This document shows, in pieces, positions 7,162-15,045 of a DNA stretch of 15,149 nt. A program made the position numbers and the translations under genes. Source of the stretch: Candidatus Hodarchaeota archaeon (GTDB taxonomy: Archaea > Asgardarchaeota > Heimdallarchaeia > Hodarchaeales > Hodarchaeaceae); contig JAUUVJ010000036.1 in the NCBI GenBank assembly GCA_030589605.1, forward strand, positions 1-15,149. The letters are read 5' to 3'. How positions within the stretch are numbered: position 1 is the stretch's first letter; each line of letters begins with the position of its first letter. A model generated the notes under the pieces. The model was not told the DNA's origin. It was given only the letters and a program-made list of their open reading frames with translations, and made no database searches.

Positions 7162-8298
7162 CTATTTCTTCCTATGAAGGTAATTTGATGGATCAATGCC
7201 GTAAATTCTCATTAGTTCTGCTGTTCTTCCTTCTATAATAATAGGGGCTCTTTTTAACTCTGAGATATTCTCTGAACCAGTCAAAAAACATGCTAATCGT
7301 AACTGGTACTCAATTTCTTGTATACGTTCAATTACTTCTGTAGTAGAATGTTTTTGAACTGAAAATAAAAAAGGAATAGCCATTCCAGCTGCATTTGCTC
7401 CTAGAGAAATCAATTTAGCGATATCTAATCCTGTCCTCACACCCCCAGAACCAATAACAGAACCATTAAAATTATTTACTGCTAGAATAGTGCTTAGTGT
7501 GGTTGGTAAACCCCAATCCCAAAAAATATCTCCTGTTTTCTTGTGTTTTAATGACAGTGTACGAATAGATTCAACACCAGCCCAAGATGTACCTCCAACA
7601 CCCTGAATATCGATTGCTTTAAATCCCATTTTTTCTATATTTTTAATGTCCTTTAAACTAAATCCTGAACCAACCTCTTTTGCAATAACAGGAACTTGGA
7701 ACTCCTTGATTAGTGAATGTGCATTCTCATGTAATCTTTTTAAGTCAATATCACCTTCGGGTTGGATCACTTCCTGGAGTGGATTGAAATGAATTGCAAT
7801 AGCGTCAGCTTTTATCATATCAACTAGTTCTTGAAACTCTAAACTAGTCAAACCTTGTGCTATTTGTCCTGCTCCTATATTCCCGATTATAAGTGAATTA
7901 GGAGCATTCTTCCTAACAATATCAAAGGATTCCCGCACTTTGATATCTTCCAATGCTGCTCGCTGGCTCCCAACACCCATTCCAATTTTTGTATCATTGA
8001 CAGCTTTGGAAAGAAAGTGGTTTAATTTGTGAGCAAATGCATGTCCTCCCGTCATTCCTGATATAATAAAAGGTAAGTCTAATTTTTTGCCGAAAATTTC
8101 GACAGATAAATCAATTTCGTCAAAGTTCAAGTCGGTTGTAGCACAATGTACCAATGTTATATCTTCCAACCCTGTAGTAATGGTTTTTGCTTGAACATCA
8201 TTCTCTAAACAAATTTGGAGATGAGCTAATTTTCTATCTGATGTAACGGTTCCTTTCTGTTTTTGATCACCGATCAGTTTCTTAGAATCAGTTTCCAT
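7162..8298 (-). CDS. fni: Type 2 isopentenyl-diphosphate delta-isomerase
   Basis: This FMN- and Mg-dependent enzyme interconverts IPP and DMAPP, the two C5 units used to build archaeal lipids. The 378 residues contain the family motifs in order: SDRKLAHLQICLE (20-32), SGMTGGH (80-86), GSQRAALED (110-118), the catalytic HFNPLQEVIQPEGD (170-183) with the conserved H170, N172, Q175 and E182, then VGGTSWAGVE (234-243) and GSGGVRTG (283-290). It carries about 18 extra residues ahead of the usual SDRK start. The ATG at 8298 is nevertheless well supported by AAGGTAAG (8304-8311) and a TATA box about 42 bases upstream. It lies 80 bases after UbiX, so it may be read from its own promoter. Confidence 0.96.
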   Translation of the reverse strand: METDSKKLIGDQKQKGTVTSDRKLAHLQICLENDVQAKTITTGLEDITLVHCATTDLNFDEIDLSVEIFGKKLDLPFIISGMTGGHAFAHKLNHFLSKAVNDTKIGMGVGSQRAALEDIKVRESFDIVRKNAPNSLIIGNIGAGQIAQGLTSLEFQELVDMIKADAIAIHFNPLQEVIQPEGDIDLKRLHENAHSLIKEFQVPVIAKEVGSGFSLKDIKNIEKMGFKAIDIQGVGGTSWAGVESIRTLSLKHKKTGDIFWDWGLPTTLSTILAVNNFNGSVIGSGGVRTGLDIAKLISLGANAAGMAIPFLFSVQKHSTTEVIERIQEIEYQLRLACFLTGSENISELKRAPIIIEGRTAELMRIYGIDPSNYLHRKK

Positions 8299-8336
8299 TT
8301 TTTCTTACCTTACTAGTTCTGTAAATTCAGTTTTTT

Positions 8337-8344
8337 CTTTTATA
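8337..8344 (-). promoter_or_regulatory. TATA box of the IPP isomerase gene
   Basis: TATAAAAG on the minus strand would start transcription near 8315, leaving a leader of about 17 nt that contains the Shine-Dalgarno sequence AAGGTAAG (8304-8311), five bases before the ATG. The spacing is consistent throughout. Confidence 0.55.
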
Positions 8345-8378
8345 AAATTAAATTTCCTTTCAAAAACCTATTTCACTA

Positions 8379-8957
8379 TTATCCTTCTTCTTTCTCCATT
8401 TTCCATCGATTGTATTTCTCATTCGGGATTTTTAAACAATCCAAGACTTTTCCAGTCATAAAATCAAATAAATCTTGAATATTTTGAGGTTTATGATAAA
8501 AACCAGGACAGAGGGGAAGAACAATTGCTCCATATATAGATAGTTTTGATAGATTTTCAATACAAGCTGGACTAAGTGGAGTTTCTCGAATACCTATGAT
8601 CAATGTTCTTCTCATTTTAAGCATAATGTCAGCTGTTCGAGCGATGAGATTCCCAGTATTAGCATTTGCTATATTACTCACTGTCTTTACTGTTGCAGGA
8701 ATAACAACCATGCCATCAATCAATGTTGAGCTACTTGCGATTGCAGCACTCATATCTAATTCATCGTATACATAAGGGGTCATTTTTTCTATGTCAGTTC
8801 TGTCTATACTTGATTCATCTAACAATACATATTCAGCCCATTTACTTAATATCACATGCGTTTCAATTTCACATTCTATAAGGGCTTTAATTACTTCAAT
8901 ACCATATTGAACGCCTGAAGCACCCGATACTCCAACAATTATTCGATTAGGTTGCAA
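8379..8957 (-). CDS. ubiX: Flavin prenyltransferase UbiX (prenylated-FMN synthase)
   Basis: UbiX attaches a dimethylallyl group to FMN, making the prFMN cofactor required by UbiD-family decarboxylases. The 192 residues show GVSGASG (9-15), the AAIASSS segment (71-77), VIPATVKTVSNIANA (85-99), RETPLSP (124-130) and LPLCPGFYHKP (148-157), which together form the FMN and prenyl-phosphate site of the family. It lies just downstream of the UbiD homologue and aconitase-X subunits, so its product most likely serves that decarboxylase. The start must be TTG at 8957: an in-frame stop (TGA) lies six bases upstream and the GVSGASG strand begins only eight residues in. A TATA box at 8983-8989 implies a very short leader. 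Confidence 0.94.
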   Translation of the reverse strand: MQPNRIIVGVSGASGVQYGIEVIKALIECEIETHVILSKWAEYVLLDESSIDRTDIEKMTPYVYDELDMSAAIASSSTLIDGMVVIPATVKTVSNIANANTGNLIARTADIMLKMRRTLIIGIRETPLSPACIENLSKLSIYGAIVLPLCPGFYHKPQNIQDLFDFMTGKVLDCLKIPNEKYNRWKMEKEEG

Positions 8958-8982
8958 GAAGTTTCACATCGTATCCAGAATT

Positions 8983-8989
8983 ATTTATA
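8983..8989 (-). promoter_or_regulatory. TATA box of ubiX
   Basis: The minus strand reads AATATAAATAATT across this position. Transcription would begin near 8961, only a few bases before the TTG start at 8957, so the ubiX mRNA may be essentially leaderless. It suggests ubiX can be expressed separately from the upstream dehydratase genes. Confidence 0.45.
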
Positions 8990-9056
8990 TTCATTTCATC
9001 TTTAATCTTATGCTGAAAAAAGAAAAGGAAAATTGAAAGGAATGAAGTTTTGCTAT

Positions 9057-9446
9057 CTATTTAGATTCAACAATACCATTTTCAGCGTCTAACGAAAGAT
9101 TCATTCCAGTTTCTATTTTTTCTACATCTATTTGATCTATACAAGGCAAATCAGATATAATACAGCCTACTGCAACAATAGCTTCACAATCTTTGAGAAT
9201 AAGCGCTTTAGGTCCAGTACCAGTTTTTGCCATTTGATATATAACATAAGATCCTACAGTAGATCCTTTTCCTGATGGAAAAACAAGAACTTTATCCGTT
9301 ATACTTTGTCCTTCTAATTCATGTCCTTTTTCAACAACCGTTCCAGTATCAGGATCTACTCCACCATAGAATGATATACTTTGGCTTGTAACAAGGGCTT
9401 CACCTTCTGTCTTCCCTTTAAATATTCTTCTACCTGTTAATTTCAT
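9057..9446 (-). CDS. Phosphomevalonate dehydratase small subunit (aconitase X, swivel domain)
   Basis: With the large subunit this forms the aconitase-X-type enzyme that dehydrates mevalonate 5-phosphate to trans-anhydromevalonate 5-phosphate in the modified archaeal mevalonate pathway. The 129 residues match the small-subunit fold, with GEALVTSQSISFYGGVDPDTGTV (15-37), LEGQSITDKVLVFPSGKGSTVGSYVIY (44-70) and AIVAVGCIISDLPCID (89-104). The PSGKGST loop with S58 and S62 contributes to the active site in the family. Its ATG overlaps the TGA of the large subunit as ATGA, a clear sign of translational coupling and equal production. Context with mevalonate kinase and the UbiD homologue argues for this substrate rather than hydroxyproline metabolism, where other aconitase-X enzymes act. 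Confidence 0.92.
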   Translation of the reverse strand: MKLTGRRIFKGKTEGEALVTSQSISFYGGVDPDTGTVVEKGHELEGQSITDKVLVFPSGKGSTVGSYVIYQMAKTGTGPKALILKDCEAIVAVGCIISDLPCIDQIDVEKIETGMNLSLDAENGIVESK

Positions 9447-10627
9447 TGTTTTAGCGCCTCCTCAATACATTCATCCATAGACATCAACTTAACAGCAAAT
9501 TTATTACGTCCAGATCCATAGTAACACATTTTCGCTGAATCTGAAGCTAATCCTTTGAAACGACCTCTGATTGGTGCAACAACGCAACAAGTATCAGCAG
9601 CGATTTTTGCTCCTGAGTCTTCAATTATCTTTGTGAATCCCATTCTATCCGCTACCTGTTTAGTAGGACGTGCTGTAGTAATCCAAATTTCCTTTTTAGG
9701 ATTCACTGTTTTTCCTTTGAGTTTTTTTGCGATGTATTCCAGTTCTGCTAATGAAGCGTGGGGACAACCCAAACTAATGAAATCAATATCTGTGTCATCA
9801 TCAAGTTCCTTCAGAGCTTTTTCTATATCTTTTTCTGTTACTTTAATCATTTCTGATGGTATCTTTTGCACTTTATCAGGAGTAATACTTTCCATATGGA
9901 ACAAAGCGACTCCTCCATAGGTGGCATAAGAAGCACAGAATGATTTGAGTTCTTCAACAGAAGCTTTAGGAATTTCTTTGATATAAGTGATTTTCTTTCC
10001 TAACTGATCCCCAAGAACTTTTCCAAGAGCCCCAAATCGATATGTTCCTTGAACTTTTGCCTTAATTTCAACAGTTACTTCAGGTTGTCGATTTTCATCT
10101 AAGTGAAATCCATATTCAGGTGTTTTACCAACAAGAGCAGCACTGAGAGCACTCGGTCCACCTTCACGATTAGTCCGTGCACCAATTACTGAATTTGCAA
10201 AACAGACCGCACTGCTCTCAGACCAAGCAATATTTTGTCCAAAATGCGGGAGATTACCATACAAGTAAGGTGTACAGCTGCATGTTGTTATAACTCCCAT
10301 TTTACCAAATGCTTCTACAACTCGCAATTGTTTTTCAGCAAATTCCTCACTTATACCTAATTTTCGCCATTCCTCTAAATCCATTCCTGCTGGGTTTAAA
10401 GTTGTAAAAACTCTTACCTCTCCGTCCTTTGCCATATCAGCTAGCCAATTTAATCCTGGTTCATTAAGATTGGCATAACTTACACCAGCAATTTGGACAG
10501 ATGAGATATCGATTAATCGTTTAGCTCCATAAATTTCACCAAGAGTAACCAAAATCTCCATTGCTTTTTGGGTTGCTTTTCCATATTTCCCTTCGGCCAT
10601 ATTTTTTTCTTCAGGAGTTAATTCCAT
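9443..10627 (-). CDS. Phosphomevalonate dehydratase large subunit (aconitase X, catalytic)
   Basis: This catalytic subunit should hold a 4Fe-4S cluster and dehydrate mevalonate 5-phosphate. Counting from GTG-free M1 at 10633, it shows TLNPAGMDLEEW (78-89), TCSCTPYL (117-124), NSVIGARTNREGGPSAL (147-163), SLGCPHASLAE (287-297) and DTCCVV (347-352); C118 or C120, C290 and C349 or C350 are the candidate cluster ligands. Two in-frame ATGs exist, at 10633 and 10627. A CGAGGA Shine-Dalgarno (10634-10639) abuts the first but is ideally spaced, six to seven bases, from the second, so I place the start at 10627 (394 residues). It begins 14 bases after the UbiD gene and overlaps the small subunit by four bases. 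Confidence 0.93.
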   Translation of the reverse strand: MELTPEEKNMAEGKYGKATQKAMEILVTLGEIYGAKRLIDISSVQIAGVSYANLNEPGLNWLADMAKDGEVRVFTTLNPAGMDLEEWRKLGISEEFAEKQLRVVEAFGKMGVITTCSCTPYLYGNLPHFGQNIAWSESSAVCFANSVIGARTNREGGPSALSAALVGKTPEYGFHLDENRQPEVTVEIKAKVQGTYRFGALGKVLGDQLGKKITYIKEIPKASVEELKSFCASYATYGGVALFHMESITPDKVQKIPSEMIKVTEKDIEKALKELDDDTDIDFISLGCPHASLAELEYIAKKLKGKTVNPKKEIWITTARPTKQVADRMGFTKIIEDSGAKIAADTCCVVAPIRGRFKGLASDSAKMCYYGSGRNKFAVKLMSMDECIEEALKQ

Positions 10628-10641
10628 ATTCATTCCTCGAA

Positions 10642-11952
10642 TTATTCATCTATATATTTCTTTAAATCTACTTTTGGAAATTCAGCTCTAGCAAAACTTT
10701 TCCCTTTAGTTACTAAGGGAGCTGTTAAGTCAAAGCCAATTTTATTTGTAATTTTAGTGCCAGGTTCAGCACTTGGATCTAAACTTGACCCAGGCTCTTT
10801 TCCTATATCAACTAAATCTCTCTCAGCTTGGAAACGAGTGGCCATTGACCATTCGACGTCTAATGAGTTGTAAATATCAATATCTTTATCTACTACAAAT
10901 ACATGTTTACAACTTCTATGACCAGCAAAAGCAGCATGTATTGCTGTTTTTCCATCTTCTTCGTTTTGCTTATCAATTCTGACAATTGCGTGTAACCATG
11001 AAGAACCACCTGGATTAACATTGACATCTAAGCATTTAACTCCTGCTTCATTCACAGATTTAAAAATTGTTGGTTCTCTTGGCATACCCATTAGTACTTT
11101 ATGTTCTAATGCTCCAGGTAGTAGAGCTTGCCAAACAGGATCTTTTCTATGTGTAATTTTCTTTACTTCAAAAATTGGTTCTTCTCGTTCAATATCATAT
11201 GTTTCTGTGAGATCAATGAATGGCCCTTCGGTTGATCGGTCTTTCATATAAACTCTACCTTCAAGTACAACTTCGGATCCAGCAGGGATTAATAGATCAA
11301 CGGATGTAGCTCTAGTTACTTGTGTTTTTGAAAGAGCATTTGCGATTTCTAATTCATTTATACCAGTCTTCACTGAAGTGGCTGCAGCTACAAGAACGTT
11401 TGGAGTATTCCCAACGCACCACGCAGCTTCCAGTTCTCCGGCTCGTTCCAAAAATTTGTAAAAATCTCTCCCTTTTATGATTCGTGTACTCATCTTTGTT
11501 GCTTCGAACTGCATCGCACGATGAAAATCAAGATTTTGACCAAGTTCGGGGTCTTTTGTTACTACAACAGCAGAAGAAATGTAACGACCGCCATCTCGTT
11601 CATTATGTTTTAAAATTGGCAATTTATTAAGATCAACACCTTCCATAACGATTTCCTTACATGGTGCGTCACTAATCTCTTCTGGGGGGTTTCGGTTATC
11701 AATTGCTTCAGTAAGTTTCGGAATCAAACCAGAGGTAGGGATTCCAAAATAATCTGCAATACTTTGTTTTGTACAAAAAATATTACCAGCTACTCTAAAA
11801 TTGGGATAATCTTTCACTTTTTCAAATAAAAGTGGAGATGGTTCTACAGCTTTTAAAACGGCTGCAGCTTCAATATCGACTCCTACTTCCTTTTTAACTT
11901 TGATCAGTGATCCTTCTTTATCTAATTTATTCATATGTTCTCTAAAATACAT
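10642..11952 (-). CDS. UbiD-family trans-anhydromevalonate 5-phosphate decarboxylase
   Basis: This prFMN-dependent enzyme is predicted to decarboxylate trans-anhydromevalonate 5-phosphate to isopentenyl phosphate. The 436 residues are UbiD-like throughout: an N-terminal domain to about residue 110, then the prFMN-binding core with LDFHRAMQFEATKMSTRI (141-158) and the conserved STEGPFIDLTETYD (240-253), followed by the C-terminal domain with DVEWSMATRFQAERDL. E242 and D247 occupy the spacing of the catalytic acid pair in UbiD and Fdc enzymes, with R157 the likely arginine partner. The assignment to this substrate rather than an aromatic acid rests on location between mevalonate kinase and the aconitase-X dehydratase, with UbiX nearby. 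AGGTGA lies nine bases before ATG 11952, and the gap to mevalonate kinase is 27 bases. Confidence 0.92.
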   Translation of the reverse strand: MYFREHMNKLDKEGSLIKVKKEVGVDIEAAAVLKAVEPSPLLFEKVKDYPNFRVAGNIFCTKQSIADYFGIPTSGLIPKLTEAIDNRNPPEEISDAPCKEIVMEGVDLNKLPILKHNERDGGRYISSAVVVTKDPELGQNLDFHRAMQFEATKMSTRIIKGRDFYKFLERAGELEAAWCVGNTPNVLVAAATSVKTGINELEIANALSKTQVTRATSVDLLIPAGSEVVLEGRVYMKDRSTEGPFIDLTETYDIEREEPIFEVKKITHRKDPVWQALLPGALEHKVLMGMPREPTIFKSVNEAGVKCLDVNVNPGGSSWLHAIVRIDKQNEEDGKTAIHAAFAGHRSCKHVFVVDKDIDIYNSLDVEWSMATRFQAERDLVDIGKEPGSSLDPSAEPGTKITNKIGFDLTAPLVTKGKSFARAEFPKVDLKKYIDE

Positions 11953-11979
11953 TTCAGTATGTCACCTACTTTTATGAAA

Positions 11980-12918
11980 TTATACCCCTATTAGGGTTTT
12001 CCAAGCTGCATATCCTGCATCCTTTAACGCTTGATAAACTTTATCCTGAGTAGCAGGATCAGGTGTTAAAACATTTATATTACCTCCTCGTCCTGTTCCC
12101 GTTACTTTTGCCCCTAAAGCGCCAGCATCTCTTGCAATATTAACCATTTTATCAAGAGTCTCATTAGATACTGTTACTTTTTGGAGCAATTCATGATTTT
12201 TATTCATTAGTTTTCCTAAATGGTCTAGATTCATGTTTTCAAGAGCTTCTCGACCTTGTTTGACAACCTCATTATATTCCTTTACGATTTCTTCAAACCA
12301 CTCAGGATTTTCTTCTTTCTTTTTTCTTACATCAGCAACAACAACACTAGTATTAGCGGTCATACCTGAACTTGCTATCACCATGCTAATTGGTTTATCA
12401 AGTTTGAGTGTTTCCATTGTGTTTGGGCCACTTTCAAGATTTCTGATGAAATAAACTAAACCACCAAAAGTTGATGCTGTGTTATCAATACCGCTAGGAG
12501 TTCCATGATATCCTTTCTCACCCTCGTATGCTGCTTCATTTATTTTATCATCGTTCCAACCTAAATTAAATTCATCATTAAGCGCCCTAGCTAATGCAAC
12601 ACAACTCGCAGCTGAAGCTCCTACTCCGCTAGCACACACAAGATTGCCCCCTAGTGTAATTTTCAAACCTTGTTTTTCTAAATCTATTCCAATAAAATTG
12701 ATAACATTTTGAATAGACACTTTTTGTTCATCGAATTTTTTTTCCTTATAACCTGGTATTTCAGGTCTATCATCATTCAATATATAACCAGTATTTTCTA
12801 TTTTTTCTACTGTACATAAAGTTTTATCGCCTATAGCTGAGGCTAATGCTGGTAAACCATATACGACAAAATGTTCACCGAATAAAATGGTTTTACCAAA
12901 TCCAGATCCTTGTCCCAT
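11980..12918 (-). CDS. mvk: Mevalonate kinase (GHMP family)
   Basis: The enzyme phosphorylates mevalonate to mevalonate 5-phosphate with ATP. The 312 residues show the three GHMP motifs: GKTILFGEHFVVYGLPALASAI at the N-terminus, the phosphate-binding loop in NLVCASGVGASAASCVALARAL, and GAKVTGTGRGGNINVL near the C-terminus; GYHGTPSGIDNTAS carries the catalytic Asp. The loop ASGVGASAAS departs from the more common PxSSGLGSSAA form. A GTG at 12930 also opens this frame, but it lies within AGGTGAG, which is the Shine-Dalgarno site spaced eight bases from ATG 12918, so the ATG is the start. It is the first gene of the isoprenoid operon and diverges from phosphoglycerate kinase. Confidence 0.95.
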   Translation of the reverse strand: MGQGSGFGKTILFGEHFVVYGLPALASAIGDKTLCTVEKIENTGYILNDDRPEIPGYKEKKFDEQKVSIQNVINFIGIDLEKQGLKITLGGNLVCASGVGASAASCVALARALNDEFNLGWNDDKINEAAYEGEKGYHGTPSGIDNTASTFGGLVYFIRNLESGPNTMETLKLDKPISMVIASSGMTANTSVVVADVRKKKEENPEWFEEIVKEYNEVVKQGREALENMNLDHLGKLMNKNHELLQKVTVSNETLDKMVNIARDAGALGAKVTGTGRGGNINVLTPDPATQDKVYQALKDAGYAAWKTLIGV

Positions 12919-13044
12919 ATATTTTCTCACCTATCACTAATTTAATTTACTCTGTAACGCAAATGAATTTGCTTTTTATTATTTTTCGAGGATACCCAAA
13001 TAAAGCAAAAAAAATGAAAAGAATATGGAGGATTACCAATAATC
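12919..13044. promoter_or_regulatory. Divergent promoter region of mevalonate kinase and phosphoglycerate kinase
   Basis: These 126 bases separate two divergent genes. On the minus strand AATAATAAAAAGC (12971-12983) is a TATA-like element that would start the mevalonate kinase transcript near 12950, and AGGTGA precedes ATG 12918. The same AT block reads TTTTTATTATTTTT on the plus strand and could serve phosphoglycerate kinase. GGAGG (13027-13031) is the plus-strand ribosome-binding site, 13 bases from ATG 13045, which is longer than usual. No operator-like palindrome is evident. Confidence 0.4.
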
Positions 13045-14262
13045 ATGCGAACTCTTTCAGATATTGATCTTGAAAACAAAGTTTGTTTAACCCGTGTTGA
13101 TATGAATTGTCCACTTGATAATAATAAGAAAATTCTTGATGTAACTCGGATAAAAGCTCATTCTAAGACTATAAGATTTATTGCTGATCATAATGGAAAG
13201 TGTGTTGTAATCGCACATCAAGGAAGACCAGGTAGTTCTGATTTTAGTAGTTTAGAATCCCATGTTAAATTTCTTCAGGAAATCTTAGGATCTTCGTACA
13301 AAGTTGATTTTTGTCCTTATACATATGGTCCAGAAGCTGAAACTCATATTGAAAGTATGAAACCAAGGGATATCTTAGTTCTAGAAAATGTAAGGATGGT
13401 AGAAGAAGAAACTACAAATAAATCTCCTCAAGAACATTCAAAAAAGCTATTTGTGATCAGTTTAGCAAAAGTTGGCCAAATATTTGTTAATGATGCTTTT
13501 TCAGCTGCTCATAGATCTCATGTGAGTTTAGTAGGTTTTACAACGCTAATGCCATCTGTTGCTGGTTTAATAATGGAACAGGAAATCAATAATCTACAAA
13601 AAGTTGTTGATAACCCTGTTAAACCATGTGTATTTATTTTAGGTGGATTAAAGCCCGATGACTCCTTGAGGATCATTGATCACGTATTATCTAACGATAT
13701 AGCTGATACAATATTAACTGGGGGGACTGTCTCTCAGATTCTGCTAATAGCTAAAGGTAAATCTTTAGGAAAACATACTATGAATTTCTTAGAAAAGAAA
13801 AACATCCTTCAATTTGTCGACAAAGCTAGATTAGTAAATGATAAATTTAACACATTAATTAGAACTCAAATTGATTTTGCTGTTGACGATAGGGGAAGAA
13901 AATCTTATTTACTTGAAGATCTTCCTCTCGACAAGCCAATATTGGATATTGGCAATAAAACTATCGATGAATATACAGAAGTTATTACAAAAGCTTCCAC
14001 TGTTGTCCTAAATGGACCAATGGGTAAATTCGAAGACCGTGGATTTGATAAAGGTACCTTAGGTATTTTTGAAGCAATGGGACAATCAAACGGTTTTACA
14101 CTAGCAGGAGGAGGACATAGTGTTTCAATTATTGAAAAAAACAAAATTAAACTCTCTTATGTAAGTACCGCTGGTAAAGCATTGTTACTTTTTCTGATGG
14201 GTAGTAGTCTTCCTGCTATTGATGCTTTAAATGAAAATGAAAAGCTTAATTTTGTGTTATAG
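13045..14262 (+). CDS. pgk: Phosphoglycerate kinase
   Basis: Phosphoglycerate kinase transfers phosphate between 1,3-bisphosphoglycerate and ADP in glycolysis and gluconeogenesis. The 405 residues are full length for an archaeal enzyme. The N-terminal substrate domain has TRVDMNCPL (16-24), HQGRPG (58-63), ENVRMVEEE, NDAFSAAHRSH; the C-terminal nucleotide domain has FILGGLKPDDSL, LTGGTV, NGPMGKFEDRGFDKGT and LAGGGHSVSIIE. Near the end, STAGKALLLFLMG stands where many family members have an STGGGA motif. It diverges from the mevalonate kinase gene and is followed, after 77 bases, by an unrelated coiled-coil protein gene. Confidence 0.96.
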   Translation: MRTLSDIDLENKVCLTRVDMNCPLDNNKKILDVTRIKAHSKTIRFIADHNGKCVVIAHQGRPGSSDFSSLESHVKFLQEILGSSYKVDFCPYTYGPEAETHIESMKPRDILVLENVRMVEEETTNKSPQEHSKKLFVISLAKVGQIFVNDAFSAAHRSHVSLVGFTTLMPSVAGLIMEQEINNLQKVVDNPVKPCVFILGGLKPDDSLRIIDHVLSNDIADTILTGGTVSQILLIAKGKSLGKHTMNFLEKKNILQFVDKARLVNDKFNTLIRTQIDFAVDDRGRKSYLLEDLPLDKPILDIGNKTIDEYTEVITKASTVVLNGPMGKFEDRGFDKGTLGIFEAMGQSNGFTLAGGGHSVSIIEKNKIKLSYVSTAGKALLLFLMGSSLPAIDALNENEKLNFVL

Positions 14263-14316
14263 CAAGTAATAAAAAGAATGAGGAGGAAAATGATCTAGAA
14301 GTACGATTACTATTGG

Positions 14317-14324
14317 TATAAAAG
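14317..14324 (+). promoter_or_regulatory. TATA box of the coiled-coil protein gene
   Basis: TATAAAAG lies 22 bases, centre to start, before the TTG at 14340-14342. Transcription would begin at or next to that codon, so the message is probably leaderless, with translation from TTG. Confidence 0.5.
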
Positions 14325-14339
14325 AAGATGTGAAATACA

Positions 14340-14861
14340 TTGTCTAAAGAAGTAGAACAACTGAGGGCAGATCTTGATTTAGTCACCAAGACTGCAAAGG
14401 TCCTTGCTACCAAACTAGAAAAAATATCGACGAAAGTAGAAAAGATTTTAACCGCTCTAGAGGGAACACCACTTCCTAAAGAAGCAACCTCGCAAATTGG
14501 TCAAGCTGATCAGGTATCACCTCAAACAGGCATTCCTACGGAACCTAACGTTTCAATACGAGCAACATCACCTTCTGTTCCAAATATGAGTCAAAAAATA
14601 GGTACTGATTCCAAAGCTACTAGATTATTGGACTCTTTTCTTGCACAAGTTAATACAATGACAAAAGGGAAAGAAATTTCCAAAGCATTATCACGTTTAA
14701 GAGATCAAGTAATGCAATCTGCAGAAGTGGGTTTTCATCCAGCTTTTCATGAAATGGGCCGATATTCTGATCAGATTAAGAAAATTGAAACAATATCTGC
14801 AGCGGAAAAAGAAGAACTCTTTGAGAAAATATATGACTGGAAAGCACGTCTATCCCCCTGA
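14340..14861 (+). CDS. Small coiled-coil protein, family unrecognised
   Basis: The 173-residue protein has three zones. Residues 1-42 are a heptad-patterned helix (EVEQLRADLDLVTKTAKVLA and on to KVEKILTAL), a likely coiled coil. Residues 43-90 are Pro-, Ser-, Thr- and Gln-rich and probably disordered. Residues 91-173 look like a helical bundle, with ATRLLDSFLAQVNTM, EISKALSRLRDQVMQ and EKEELFEKIYDWKARLSP. There are no membrane segments or metal motifs. The start is TTG; no in-frame ATG occurs before residue 83, and the heptads begin at once. It has its own TATA box and a terminator-like hairpin downstream, so it is probably transcribed alone. The architecture, an N-terminal coil, a linker and a helical domain, suggests an oligomerising adaptor, but function is unknown. 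Confidence 0.78.
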   Translation: MSKEVEQLRADLDLVTKTAKVLATKLEKISTKVEKILTALEGTPLPKEATSQIGQADQVSPQTGIPTEPNVSIRATSPSVPNMSQKIGTDSKATRLLDSFLAQVNTMTKGKEISKALSRLRDQVMQSAEVGFHPAFHEMGRYSDQIKKIETISAAEKEELFEKIYDWKARLSP

Positions 14862-14934
14862 ATTAAGGACAAAATGTTACTTCTTTTTACCTTACATTGA
14901 CTCTCAGAAGTTATTAAAAAAATTTACACGTACT

Positions 14935-14957
14935 ATGAATTTATATTCATTTTTTTT
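14935..14957 (+). terminator. Hairpin with T8 run after the coiled-coil gene
   Basis: ATGAAT (14935-14940) and ATTCAT (14945-14950) pair around a TTAT loop, running into eight T residues to 14957. It lies 74 bases beyond the stop of the coiled-coil protein. It also marks the left limit of the recognisable IS-like remnant. Confidence 0.55.
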
Positions 14958-15045
14958 AACCAGATCTACCAGAAGTCCATTTCCTCCTGATAATGGGGTC
15001 GGAAAACTCGTAGGAAGCCACCCGCTTTAGCTGGTGGTAGTTCAC
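14958..15045 (+). mobile_element. Decayed right end of an IS200/IS605-type element with tnpB tail
   Basis: The segment GAAGCCACCCGCTTTAGCTGGTGGTAGTTCAC, split by its hairpin, has the look of IS200/IS605-family right ends: GAAGCC, an imperfect stem (CCACC 15018-15022 with GGTGG 15033-15037, GC with GC, one C-T mismatch), then TAGTTCAC. In this position full elements carry the end of tnpB, and the plus frame here still reads SPFPPDNGVGKLVGSHPL then stop at 15028-15030, like a TnpB C-terminal tail. No transposase or TnpB body and no left end are present in the window, so this is a relic or a very small derivative. In active elements this end also forms the guide-RNA scaffold of TnpB. The assignment rests on pattern recall, without a search. 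Confidence 0.6.

Noticed and set aside
9555..9920. A 121-codon plus-strand frame opposite the dehydratase large subunit.
   Set aside because: It is an antisense shadow of a well-supported gene, with Ser-rich low-information sequence and no start signals.
12919..12930. GTG start for mevalonate kinase at 12930.
   Set aside because: The GTG is part of the AGGTGAG Shine-Dalgarno sequence serving ATG 12918.
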